Part shown: positions 19,903 through 30,985 of the stretch, in pieces | How the letters are laid out: every line of letters starts with the position of its first letter | Position numbering within the stretch: position 1 is the stretch's first letter | Assembly: GCA_911728435.2 (NCBI GenBank) | Contig: OU452207.1 | Span: 14,116,182 to 14,180,181 of the forward strand | From: Apoderus coryli | Lineage: Eukaryota; Arthropoda; Insecta; Coleoptera; Attelabidae | Direction of reading: 5' to 3' | DNA: 64,000 nt | Notes under the pieces: generated by a model | What the model was told of the DNA's origin: nothing | Seen by the model: the letters and a program-made list of their open reading frames with translations, nothing else | Database searches by the model: none | Position numbers and translations under genes: made by a program

Positions 19903-22900
19903 GCAGTGTGATGTGTGTAAAAACGGATACTGGATCTTCACTGATGCTAATCCAGATGGTTGCCAGGAATGTACCTGTAATACTCTGGGAACTATTGGAA
20001 ATCAAGGATGCAACGTTGTATCCGGCGAATGTACTTGTAAACGTTATGTAACAGGACGAGATTGCTTCCAATGTCTGCCGAAGTATTGGGGATTATCAGA
20101 CAAGAAAGAGGGTTGTGAACCTTGTAACTGTGATCCAGGTGGTTCTTTAGATAACAACTGTGATGATGAGAGAGATGATCTGCACTGTCCAGTAATTACT
20201 GGATATTTGTGAAGCACAAACTGGAGTTTGTATTACTTGTCGAGAAAATACGCAAGGCAATCATTGTGATTATTGTATCGAAGGATATTATGGGGATCCA
20301 CGGTTAAACGTTGATATTCCGTGTAGACCATGTCCTTGTCCAGGACCACTAAGATCCAACCATTCGTATGCCGATCGTTGCGCTTTAGATCCTATCAACA
20401 AAGATGTGATATGTGAATGTCAGGAAGGTTACTCAGGTAATTTTTAGCTATCGGGCCCAATATATTGCAAATATTTAATAGTTTCAATTATATCTTAGGA
20501 GCTCGTTGCGATGTATGTTCAGATAATTTCTATGGAAACCCAGAAGTACCAGGAGGATCATGTAAACCTTGCGATTGCAGTGACAAAACAGATTTATTTC
20601 AACCTGGAAACTGTGATCCTCATACTGGTGTTTGTTTGAAATGTTTGTTCGAGACAGCAGGAGATCATTGTGAAGTCTGTAGGGACGGTTACTTTAGATA
20701 TGCCGAAGACAAAATGTGTCAAAGTACGTAGAAATACAGGATCAGCTGCAAGAATAATATCTTCATTAGCTTCCTTTTTTTAGAATGTGACTGTGAAATT
20801 TTTGGGATAGACCACAATGCCGGCCCATGTAACCCTTCAAGTGGACAATGCAACTGTTTGCCAAATGTCACAGGACTAAGATGCGACACTTGCATATCGA
20901 ATCATTGGAAAATAGTGGTGAAGGTTGCAAACCGTGTGATTGTGATCCATTGGGTTCATTAAGTCCTCAGTGCAACGAGGTAGATAAATATTCCTAAAAG
21001 ATATTAATAATCATTCAACTATATTATTTTACATTACATTTATAGTTTGATGGACAATGCCAGTGTAGACAAGGTTTTGGTGGAAGACAATGTAACGAGT
21101 GTATGCCACGGTTCTATGGCGATCCTAAATTCCAATGTTCAAGTTCGTGATTATAATAAAAAATAACAGACTATTAACGATTGGTACTTAATATTTATTT
21201 CATTTCAGAATGTGAATGTAATGCTCTTGGAGCGAAAACAGAGCAATGTGGCATGAGAACAGGCGCGTGTATTTGTTTACTTGGAGTGGGAGGTCACAAA
21301 TGTGATAGATGTGAACGAGGCTTCACGGGAAGTGTGCCAAACTGTGATCCGTGTGGGGAATGCTTCGACAACTGGGATCGAATTCTTAAAGAGACCAAAA
21401 GTATAACTGCAACTTATTATCTTTGAAGATACATTTTTATTACATAGTGTTTATCTAATTTTTAGATCACACTCTCGATATAATTGATAGAGCCGGGGAT
21501 ATAAAGAAAGTAGGAGCGACGGGTGCATATACAAAAGACTTCGATGAAATACAGGCACAGTTAGACGAAATAGAACAACTTCTTAATAACACTGATGAGG
21601 TCGACGTTGATGCCATTGAAGAGGAGCTTCAAATATTACGTAATCAAATTAATGATACAGAAAATGAAAAACTAAATAAACTAGACAACGAATTGGATAA
21701 TATCAAACAAAACATATATTTTACTGAGCGTAAGGTTAACAATCTTAATGACAGTATTGCGGATTTGAAACGAAAAACTAAGCAGTTAGAAAACAATGGA
21801 ACTAAACTACAAGAAGCTAATGTACAAGGTGCGTTAACTTTGATTAACAATGCTAAAGAAAAAGCTGATCGTGCTGCACACAAAGCTAAACATTCTGAAG
21901 AAGATATCAAATACGCTGACAATCAAAGTGTGCAAATGCGTGAGCATAGACTGCTGTTTAATATTGATTTAGGTTCTGGAGTACAAACCAGTTTATGTGT
22001 AGGTAGTTTATTGGATGACAATATTTGGCATGACGTTGTGATATCTCGAAATAGACGAGATATCTTATTTTCTGTGGACAGAGTAATGGTGCAAGATAAG
22101 ATAAAAGGCGTAACCACTTTATTTGTGTCATGTATAATTATTGAAAAAATGTTTTTATTTAATATTTGTTTATTTTTCTATATTTTGAACTGTAATTACA
22201 TTAAAGCAGAATACTACAATGAATATGAATGTAATACACCGCTTCTTAATAAAGCAGTCCTGAGTGCTACGTCTTCCATGAAAGGAAGAGGACCACAAAA
22301 TGCAATCCTCTACGGTGGCAATGCATGGAGTGCGGGCGATAACGATTTCGATCAGCATTTGGTCATCGATTTGGGCAAAGTGATGAATGTAACAAGAATT
22401 TGGACACAGGGTCGAACTCATAGTAAAGATTTTGTTATGGAGTATCGTATTAGTTATGGCACCAACGGTCAGAATTATGCTGATTATAAAGAATCAGGCG
22501 GTGATATTATGATGTTTACTGGAAACATAGATGTCAAATATTATAATTTAATTGTAAAGTTGTCATTATTAGAGAATTTTCTGAAAAGTTCATTAATGAT
22601 ACAGAAAAAAGTTACAACAAAACTTCAGAAGATAATCAAAAAGCTTTAGATAACATTAAAGAAAAATTGGATAAACTCAATAAAGAATTCCCAGTTTTAA
22701 ATGATATGGTTTGTGATAGAGCTGGAGATCCTTGTGACTCAATTTGTGGCGGAGCTGGATGTGAAACATGTGGAAGTTCTATTTCTTGCGAAAATGGTGC
22801 TAAACAACAAGCGGAAACCGCAATAAGCCTGGCTAATAGCTCTGAAGCAGCACTGAGGCATAATGAAGCCCTGGCTAATGACCTAATCAGAAATGTAAGT

Positions 22901-24000
22901 ACATTGAAACCGGGACTCCATTATAGTTCTTCACTACATTTTTCTATTTTTAGGTATCTCAAATAAACACAAACGAAACCAAAACCTTAGCGGAAGAAAC
23001 ATTCAACAAAATCAGTAATCAACTAGAAAGAGCGAACATGTCTCTTCAAGAAGCCACTGAACTAATGAAAGAAATGCGCGACTATTTAGGTCAAAACAAC
23101 ACTAAACCAGAAGATATTAAAAAACTTGCGCAAGAAGATTTATCGAAAAACGTTCAAAAAACCCCGGAGGAAGTAAAACGGCTAGCCGACGATATTAAAA
23201 ATGCTGTGGATCGGCTTACGAATACTGATGTTATTATTGAAGCGACTAAAAATGATTTAGCTAAGGTAAATGAATTGAAGGAAGTTGCTAAATATGCAAA
23301 GTAAGTACAACTTTTATATTTAATGGTAATTATATTTTAATCTCATCAAATAATTTATCCATAGATCAAACGCTACAAAATTGTTGAATGATGCTGAAGA
23401 TGTTAACAAACAGTTGAATAAAACATAGGATGCCCAGAGTGAAGCTGAAGAGGCAATTGAAAAAGCTTGGGAGGATTATAAAGCTGTCGAAAATATCTTG
23501 AATGAGGTAACTAGAGCGTGTAATAATTAATAATAAATAGGTATATATTACTGATCATTAATATTTTCGTTCTAGATTGGAAACAAAACTGAAGCAGCTC
23601 AAGAGACAACCTCAGATATTGAGATCCAGATCAACGCTCTTAAAGGAAAACTCACAGATTTACAAAGAAATAATCGAGTTATTGAAGGATCTGCAAATAT
23701 TATGAAGCACGCACAAAGTACTAGTGCTGATTCCAAAGAATTACAGTATAAATATAATATAGCGAAAGTGAAATTAGAAGATAGCTTAAATAAAGTGAAA
23801 TCAACTAAAGAAAGATCTAACGGATTATTTACTAAAGCGTTGAATTTAGTAGCAAAAGTAACTAAAACTCAAGAAGATATCCAGAAATTGGAAGAGAGTT
23901 CTCAGAGTAGCGATTTAATGGAACTTGAAAATCAATTACAAAGTCTTATTTGAAAGATGAATGGCTATACCGGGGCTCTAGAAGATAAAGTACAACATTA
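19903..24000 (+). pseudogene. LanB1: Laminin subunit beta (LanB1-like) gene copy, multiply broken
   Basis: Exons at 19903-20436, 20499-20723, 20784-20979, 21046-21142, 21209-21400, 21466 to about 21920, about 22569-22894, 22954-23300, 23365-23506 and 23576 to about 24000 are separated by short introns. They encode laminin EGF-like modules (CECNALGAKTEQCG), the beta-type CGECFDNW segment, the coiled-coil domain, the Cys-rich beta knot (CGGAGCETCG) and the C-terminal YNTC. Laminin beta is a secreted basement-membrane chain. Lesions: the domain-IV module between EGF repeats is missing at about 20200 with a frame change; a frame change near 20914; TAG at 23426-23428; TGA at 23951-23953; and neurexin-IV sequence replaces part of an exon at about 21925-22547. 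The kept introns show this is a DNA-level copy, not a retrocopy. The N-terminal domain is absent. Confidence 0.85.
21930..22547 (+). pseudogene. Nrx-IV: Neurexin-IV fragments (laminin-G then signal peptide plus discoidin) inside laminin
   Basis: The first piece (about 21940-22110) reads as a laminin-G segment (LLFNIDLGSG, WHDVVISRNRRDI, FSVDRV), the second (about 22149-22547) has a Met and hydrophobic signal peptide (MFLFNICLFFYIL) leading into a discoidin/F5-8C domain (YECNTPLL, QHLVIDLGKV). Both match Neurexin IV, a septate-junction adhesion protein, but in reversed order because discoidin is N-terminal in the family. The whole is open in one frame with the laminin exon before it. No intron lies between the signal peptide and discoidin. 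It is a pasted gene fragment or an assembly chimera. Confidence 0.75.
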
Positions 24001-24004
24001 CAAT

Positions 24005-24340
24005 ACTTGTTGGAAACATAAAATACAAAGCCACTGTTGTTGGCAATTTAGATGCTACAGAAATACCAGATCCAACCAATGTGCAACGAGTTGCTTCTTT
24101 ACTAGGTGTTCCTGTTCAACCGCTTATAGATGCCTTAACGCAGAAAACTCTTTTTGCTCATGGTGAAAATGTAGTATCAACGTTGTCACGAGACCGAAGT
24201 GTAGACATTGATGATGCTTTCGTAAAAGGCATATACGATCGTTTATTTGTTTTGATTGTGAAGAAAATCAACTCTGCCATATACCGACTAAAAGAACGAC
24301 AAAGTAAATCCATTGATGTTCTACAGACAACCAAACTACA
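24005..24340 (+). pseudogene. ck: Myosin VIIa-like motor head fragment
   Basis: Directly after the laminin C-terminal YNTC the reading changes to a myosin motor segment: [46 protein letters not shown] and [20 protein letters not shown]. The match in style is to myosin VIIa (crinkled) around the region before switch II. It is about 110 residues with no ends of its own, no introns and diverged motifs (for example RDRSVDIDD), so it is a non-functional fragment. The junction to laminin shares a few bases (TTG), as in end joining or template switching. Confidence 0.75.
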
Positions 24341-24365
24341 GGGCCGAAATCCTTAATGCAACCAA

Positions 24366-24446
24366 AACTTAACGTCCACAGAGCGTTAGATTTCATATTA
24401 CACATGAACGAAACCAATCGCAAGCGTTTCAAGCCGGACGAGTTGG
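24366..24446 (+). pseudogene. Short unassigned coding-like fragment
   Basis: One frame is open over about 27 codons ([16 protein letters not shown]) and ends at a TAG just where cystathionine beta-synthase similarity starts. The phrase NVHRALDF is reminiscent of a calponin-homology domain, but it is too short to assign. It sits between two recognisable fragments, so it is probably a further piece of the mosaic. Confidence 0.3.
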
Positions 24447-24447
24447 T

Positions 24448-25150
24448 GTAGATGTCTGGATTAAAACCAATGACCAGGAATCACTTCCCATGGCTAGGAG
24501 ATTGATAAGGGAAGAAGGAATGCTGTGCGGTTCTAGCAGTGGTGCTGCAAAGCAGCTAAAGATTTAAAAGAAGGGCAAAATGTTGTGGTTATACTACCAG
24601 ACGGCATAAGAAACTATTTGACTAAATGTGTATCTGACCAATGGATGGAAGCGCCTGGGCTACAACAAAGTCTTAATAAGAATCCGGAAAATGAATCTTG
24701 GTGGAACAAAAGCGTTTCAACTCTAAAGCTTCCAGAACTAACAAGTGTTTTGCCTAATGTGGTATGTGAAAGGGCAATGCAATTTATGAGGCAATTCAAA
24801 GTGAATCAGATCATAGTTGTTCAAGATAAAGCTATTGTAGGAGTTGTTACAGACCAAAAGCTTATGACAGCTATTGTATCTGGTAAAGTAAAGAAATCGG
24901 ACCCGATCGAAAAGATTATGGTTCGTATTTATCCGAAAGTTGAGAAATTTGCCACGATGGGATTGGTATCGAGAATTTTGGAGCGTGAGCAATATGTTGT
25001 CGTCTATGAGAAACAAGGTGCTAGGGGCTGGAACTGGAGGTACCATTTTCGGTATAGGTCGAAAATTCAAAGACATCTCACCCAGCACGAAAATAGTGGG
25101 CGCAGATCCAGATGGCTCCATCTTGGCTGAACCAAAAATTCTAAACGATA
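24448..25150 (+). pseudogene. Cbs: Cystathionine beta-synthase fragments in permuted order
   Basis: 24448-25017 encodes the later part of the enzyme: [53 protein letters not shown], then the regulatory CBS domains to QYVVVYEKQ. Immediately after, 25019-25145 encodes an earlier part, [17 protein letters not shown] and [12 protein letters not shown], which in the family precedes the first piece and holds the PLP-phosphate loop. The order is therefore swapped. A frame change lies near 24550. No introns are seen. The enzyme condenses serine and homocysteine; this copy cannot. Confidence 0.8.
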
Positions 25151-25154
25151 TAAC

Positions 25155-25246
25155 AATATAACATTCTCAAGTTGGATATTAACCAATGCCCTGATGAATA
25201 CTACGTTCAAAGACACAGACAAATGCCATCGAAAAACATCTTACGT
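25155..25246 (+). pseudogene. Copy of an unidentified exon (also at 60728-60807)
   Basis: The coding-like phrase QCPDEYYVQRHRQMPSKNIL ends at a GTAAGT donor and continues into the same intron start as the copy at 60.8 kb. The protein is not identified. The segment links the gene-fragment mosaic to the duplicated LINE block. Confidence 0.55.
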
Positions 25247-25257
25247 AAGTAACATTT

Positions 25258-26330
25258 GTTAATTTATTTATTTACGGACAAAGTCTAGTATTACAATACG
25301 AAAATAACAAAAAGGGGCGTGACAAACACTTAGATATCTAACTAAAGTAATTACAAGTAGAACATTACAATATCACAATACCTACTAATCGCAAAGCAGT
25401 TGTGAAAAACTCGGTTAAGAAAAGGCGCCTTCTTGGGAGGACCACATCAAGTGTGAAAATTTCCTACCTAATCTCAGGAAAAGAGTTCGGAAAAGGATTT
25501 GTCACAAAAACAAAATAATTTGGTTTAATTATTATTATTAAAAACAAAAAAATCGAAACTGAATAAAAACAACTAATACTATACAATATCTAATTATAAC
25601 TACTTACAGTTCTGATCACTTTACACCCGCACAAATATATAGTCTCCAAATGTCTTTTCTTCGGTGGCCACCAAGCTTTTAGTTGAATTATACTGCCCCA
25701 ACAACACTCAAACCCCCCAAACAATAACAGCAAAAATATTAATTTTGAAATTACTACGTAACTTGAACCACGTTACTGGTGCTAATGACGTTTTCTTACA
25801 ATGGCTCAGGCCAAGTACTACTGATTATTCTACTTATGTAGAATTGTTTTATTAAATTTAAAAACGGTTCGGGAAATTAAAAACAAAATGCAACCTGCTT
25901 TTAATGCAGTTGCTTCCCGACTAGGACCCAGCTTTTTCAATCCTCCTTTCATCATCTGGTACGGAAAAACCCAAAATCTGAATATTCTTTGACCGGTTAT
26001 ACCGCGTTCCTTTCGGCATCCCTTTTAGAGAAGCCGCAATATTCGCAGCTGTTATTCATATTGGCGCACACTTGCACAACACTACTTTTGTTCATCCTTA
26101 TATCTAAAAATCCACAACTTACACCTAAATAACATAATATTTGAACTTAATTAATTACTAATTATACCTAATTTAAAATAAAATACATTTAAAAGAGGGT
26201 TTGGCCTGTTACAAGTGGAACTCATTAGAGAAAAAGTCCAGTTTCAGGTCTGAACATTGATTGGCCAGACGACATGCCCTAGGAATAAAACTGCCCCTGG
26301 CGTAATTTGTCCGGTGATATGCCTCATTTA
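25258..26330 (-). mobile_element. 5'-truncated LINE fragment with (TAAA)n tail, split by an insertion
   Basis: On the minus strand 26214-26325 encodes the end of a reverse-transcriptase ORF (YHRTNYARGSFIPRACRLAN), and 25258-25457 is its 3' UTR ending GTCCGTAAATAAATAAA. The insertion 25458-26213 interrupts it; the second copy of this block (60820-61150) lacks the insertion. The (TTA)n tail of another LINE abuts it at about 26330. Confidence 0.65.
25458..26213. mobile_element. About 756-bp insertion, LTR-like ends
   Basis: Comparison with the paralogous block at 61.0 kb, which reads CATCAAGTGGAACTC without interruption, shows an insertion that starts TGTGAAAATTTCC and ends GGCCTGTTACAAG, with CAAG on both sides. 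TG at the start and a 4-bp duplication suggest a solo LTR. No protein-coding content is recognised. Confidence 0.5.
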
Positions 26331-26507
26331 ATAATAATAATAAAATTTATTCTTCCACGAAACAAAAATTACAAATATATTCAAAATAATACATAATATA
26401 CCTAAAACTAAGTAATAAGATACATTAATTAAAAATAACTTAAATTTAGAGAATAAAAGGAGAAGAAAGAACAAATCAATATTCACAAATCACAGACAAA
26501 AATAAAA

Positions 26508-28004
26508 ACTAAGCATTAAACATTTGGATTATTTGTCCAATGGAATCATTGAACAGATCAGCTTCAGAACTACTAGAAACTGAATTATAACAATTACAGA
26601 TATAAAAAACTGGACTTTGACTAAGAACATGAGAATTGGGCGTGCTCAATCTGAAAGTAGGACTATTCTTGGCTCCGGGACGCGGAATATGAAAATCCTA
26701 CATAGACAGTAAATGCTCACAGTCTGTGGTGTTTTGAATTAAATTATATAAACATTTAACGGAGCTTATATCTCTGCGTAGACTAAGAGACCGCATACCG
26801 TCTTGATGACTTGAACCCCTTGCAGGAAAAATGCCATCCTCTCTATAAGCCAAGTATTTCAGAAATCGCTTCTGCACAGACTCCAAATCTCCAATATAGC
26901 AACCGTACATAGGATTCCAAATTAATGAAGCAAACTCCAATCTGCTGCGAACAAATACATAATAGAGGAGTTTCAAAGTGGATACACCAAAGTCTCCACC
27001 ATCGCGCAACACAAATCCAAGCGCTCTGGAGGCCGACCGAATCATAGAGGAATAATGTGGTGCAAATGTGAATTTCGTATCGGAGACAACACCCAAATCA
27101 GTGACTTCGGCCAAGCGTTCAGTATATCGTTATTTATTTTATATTGAAAGAGAATTAGGTTCTTAATTCTATGAAACGTTGACACGCAACATTTGGATAC
27201 ATTTAAATATTAATTCCACACGATAGTCAAATTCTCTTGCAACGCTTCGCAATCACTCAAAGAATCCACCACAGTGAAGTACTTAAGATCGTCTGCAAAA
27301 GCAAGCCTAGATACACCAATAACCTTGAGCAGGTCATCTATAAATATTAAAAAGAGTAACGGACCAAGGTTAGATACCTGGGGTACCCCGGACTTGGGAG
27401 TAAATCTGTAAGATTTAAAACCTTCATACTTAACAAACTGCGATCTGCTCATAAGATAGGACTCAAACAGATTCACAAATGGAACTGACAATCCGCATGT
27501 TCGGAGCCTCGAGAGGAGAACATAGTGGTGTATCCGGTCAAAGGCCTTCTGAAAATCAGTATAGATAACGTCCAGCTGCGCTCTATTGTCAATGGCAACA
27601 CATGTCTGGTGTGATAAAACAGACAAATTCGTCGTACATGATCTTCCGGCAATAAAACCATGATGCTCACTAGCCAATTTTCTTCCCTGCCGCTGAGACA
27701 GATATTCATGGATAATTATCTCGAATAGCTTACAGAAATTGCAGAGTATCGATATGGGACGGTAATTCGATATCAAGTTGTTATCACCCTTCTTCAGCAC
27801 TGCCGTAATTCTGGCATTCTTCCATATATCAGGAAAACGGCAAGACGCAAGCATGCTTCTATAAATATCCAATAAATGGGCAATACTATCTTTAACAATA
27901 AATGACGGAATTCCATCGGTTCCAGCAGTTAACTTTGGCTTAAGCCTCTTCGCAGCTTTTATAATCATATCCTTATCAATATGCGGCATTGTAATATGAT
28001 CCAA
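26508..28004 (-). pseudogene. LINE reverse transcriptase region
   Basis: 27210-28004 has ARITAVLKKGD, NYRPISILCNFCKLFE, TDFQKAFDRIHH, SGVPQVSNLGPLLF (the usual Gly after Gln is Val) and the catalytic LAFADDLKYF. 26698-27114 holds the C-terminal domain (SRLEFASLIWNPMYG), and an open tail continues to about 26508. A frame change separates them near 27115-27210. It is not functional. Confidence 0.75.
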
Positions 28005-28208
28005 GTAAATACCAAAGTCATCCGAAATTACATCCGAGGGGGATCATAATCCACATACATGATCTTCAAAAAATCTGCGAACGCATCAACAATCCCACGC
28101 GGAGTATCATAGCTAATACCATCGTGAACCATTAACGCGGGTATTCTAGAGTGAACTTTCTTAGTTTCTTAGTGTTATACAAAGACCAGAAACTTTTAGA
28201 ATCGCTTG

Positions 28209-29261
28209 CTATATTTGGCTCAACAGATAACGTTCACGAATCTGTATTTTTATTAATCGTCGCAGTCTCACAAACTCAGATCGGTAACATTCCATACCAA
28301 ATTTAATATAGTTTTTATGTGCTTTTTCTTTTGAAATGATTTTATTTTCTTTTGTAATGATTTTATTGATAATATCCTTAGAGTAGTAATTTGTGAAACA
28401 TCGTTTAACATTTATCTTTGCTGGAACTGTAGTATGCAGCATGTTATTTAAAATAGAATAAAAATTATCGTAAGCATCATCCACATCATCTGAATTATAA
28501 ACGTTACTCCAATCTTGCATGGCAAAAAGGTTGTACATTAAATGAAAATTTGCTTTACGAAAATTGAGTTGCCGAGAATTGGAATGGCTTACCTCAAAAT
28601 TTTTCACTTTAGCGCAATTATTGTTGAAATATATGAGCAAACATGGATGGTAGACATCCTCTGTGACAAGCGGAACGTCATTTCTTACGAAAATCAAGTC
28701 AAGAAGGCAACTGCTACCGTTTAAAACTGTATTATATTGAACAACGTTAAGAATATCAGCAAGACTATAATTTTCTGTCATATCGATCTCCATTTGAAAA
28801 TAAGGGGACAGTCACCTAATATAATAATGTGCGTACCCAGTTTAAGTCCGAGAACACACTCAGAAAAGCTCCAACTCTTCTGCTTTTACATTAGGTGGGA
28901 TATAAAAAACAAACAGATAAACATTAACGCTACCTAAAACTAACTTACAACTAATAACATCAATAAGAGGAACTACATTGCATAATGATGACAGGTCTAC
29001 CAGTTGAGAAAGTATCCTATTATTTATCCCTATCAGTACACCCGCACCACGTGACAAGTTTAACGTTACAAATTTCTGATCGGCCCGATATACCACATAT
29101 TCCATTGGAAATAATTCACTGTTCAACACATCATCTTTCAGCCACGTTTCACTGATAGTTACAACATCGATACCGGAAACAGCAACAGAATCTCGAAACT
29201 CATTAGTTTTACTATTAAGGCCTCGAACATTTTGGTAACACAGGCACAAGGAGCCAACCAC
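28209..29261 (-). pseudogene. LINE endonuclease region
   Basis: The frame at 28860-29261 begins LCYQNVRGLNSKTNEF and has TISETWL, the first motifs of the apurinic-like endonuclease. 28209-28793 covers the later part and the linker toward reverse transcriptase. A frame break lies between the two near 28800-28860. Confidence 0.65.
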
Positions 29262-30052
29262 GCGAACGACAGTTGCGCAACTTCAATTCCTCCTTAGCTT
29301 CCCGCAGCATAGTTTGTTGCATGGGAGTCATATCTGCCTCAATGTATACTTGCTTTGCTCTAGCTTTGTGTTTGTTCTTGAGCAGAACAGTTACGTCCGA
29401 GGTATCATTCAGCTGGACTCTAATAGCTTTTCTACCATTGTTATTAATCTTGCCAATAACTGACACCTTCAAAATTCCAATAGGGCGCTCAGCGATAGAT
29501 CGGAAAAAGGCAGAAACTACGTCAGAGGCCGGTCGATGCTGGTTGCATTCCATATTAAAGAGCATCAAGTTGTTTGCGCGCTTATGTCTATCAACAACCT
29601 ATCGAACCAGAATCACATTCCTTCACCCCGATATTTGTTCTGCGCCCGCTAATTGACGGCCTAGAAATCGGTGCCGACTCAAGTTTGGAAACAATAGAGT
29701 CAATCTTCTTTTCCAAAGATTCTATCCGTAGTTTAAGGAATGGCACAGCCTTTAAACCCTCTTCACATTCAGGGCAAAAGTATTTAAGGCTTCGTTTCGT
29801 TTTCAATTCAATTACCTTTAATTCGGGTGACGTAAGGTTGCTACATCTGTAGTGGAACCTTTTCCTGGAACTATCACATACCACAAACTTCTCATCATCG
29901 CGTATAACTTCGCTACATTCATCATTTCCACAAATATTAACCATTATGAGGACAGCCGGTAAACAACAACAATTCCAAACACAAAAACCAATATCGATGA
30001 AGTCTTCTGAAAAACAATAATATTCACAAATACCTATCAGTGCCACCAACAA
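29215..30052 (-). pseudogene. LINE ORF1 with PHD-like zinc finger
   Basis: The frame at 29591-30052 has CGNDECSEVIRDDEKFVVC, HYRC and FCPEC, a PHD-type Cys/His pattern known from ORF1 proteins of some CR1/Jockey-group LINEs, followed by a short coiled coil. 29215-29568 continues with a possible RNA-binding part. A frame change lies near 29580. ORF1 proteins bind the element's RNA. Confidence 0.6.
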
Positions 30053-30189
30053 AAAAGGATACAGTGATAATGTATCTAAATATAAATATCGGATATCACA
30101 GCTTATATCGATATTACACGATGATGGGGTATATTAGGATGCACTTGATATTATGATTTCAATCCACACCTCTTAACTTATTTAACAAA

Positions 30190-30440
30190 AAAGGAATTAA
30201 AATTTTCTGTTAGGTTTTAAACTCTGAAAACTAAATAATACAGGAGGTATCGCTATTGTAGTGTATTGTGTTATACTCGCAAGTGGATAATTAAACACAT
30301 GAGTCGCCGTAACAGCTGTGGGAGGAACATAGAGCCGAATCTGTGAGACCAAGATAGGTGATGAACGAATGATATTATTAAGAATTTTGTAAAAAATTGT
30401 AAGGTTCACTAGGGACCTTCGGATATTAAACTGATACATT
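30190..30440 (-). pseudogene. LINE reverse-transcriptase C-terminal fragment
   Basis: The minus-strand frame reads YQFNIRRSLVNLTIFYKILN and ends SLKPNRKF, like the C-terminus of a LINE ORF2. The 5' part is missing. Degenerate tandem copies of its start are found at 50430-50690 and 63100-63330. Confidence 0.55.
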
Positions 30441-30850
30441 TTTGAGTACTACTGTGTTGTTTTAAACATTAAGAGGTTCTATGGTTATTACAAGATGTAT
30501 CTTACGAACACACCCCGTAGGAAAAAACCAACTATACTAGTATCAAAAAAAATTAAATTTGCGCTGATAAATAAATACACAGAATTAGTGTTATTATTAT
30601 TATAATATAATTTTTCAAATTGACTAAATTCGTCGTTAAAAGCGACACGAAATTAAATGGATGGTGTTCCTTTGAATTGTTTCATTCATAAAGGTGGGTT
30701 ATATGTTCATCTACTACTGAATCATTTTATCCTTTGATATTAAATAAAATCATTCTGTTGTTTGGTTATTCTTTCAAAACGATTAATAATTGTATAAAAT
30801 TATTGCTATTATTGTTAATGTGTAAGTTCTTAATGTTTTTCTTTTTTAAT
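30441..30850. other. Non-coding stretch
   Basis: No gene is recognised. It runs into a hammerhead-like motif at 30856. Confidence 0.3.
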
Positions 30851-30855
30851 TGTAA

Positions 30856-30885
30856 CTGAGGATGTGCTAAATAGTAGCACGAAAC
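30856..30885 (+). ncRNA. Hammerhead-ribozyme-like core (3 of 4)
   Basis: CTGAGGA (30856-30862) is followed by a perfect 5-bp hairpin GTGCT/AGCAC (30864-30868 with 30876-30880) and GAAAC (30881-30885). AATAAA follows near 30920. The sixth core base differs from the consensus. It lies about 100 bp from satellite copy B. Confidence 0.4.
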
Positions 30886-30985
30886 GTTCTTTGTAAGAAA
30901 TGTGATGTCATACACATAATAAATGATTTTTATAAAGAGAAATAATATCTACCAAAAAAACCGAGAAAATTCATATTTTTGTTTA

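Larger units (their letters stand above)
26331..30188 (-). mobile_element. Non-LTR retrotransposon, Jockey/CR1-like, decayed
   Basis: Minus-strand order is a zinc-finger ORF1, an apurinic-type endonuclease, reverse transcriptase and a (TTA)n 3' tail with AATAAA at about 26340. Stops and frame changes separate the parts. The 5' limit (about 30188) is set by where the second copy at 60.7-62.5 kb stops matching. The second copy lacks endonuclease and reverse transcriptase by internal deletion. Confidence 0.8.

Noticed and set aside
25664..25855. 63-codon open frame in the 756-bp insertion
   Set aside because: No recognisable motif, and the insertion looks like a non-coding LTR.
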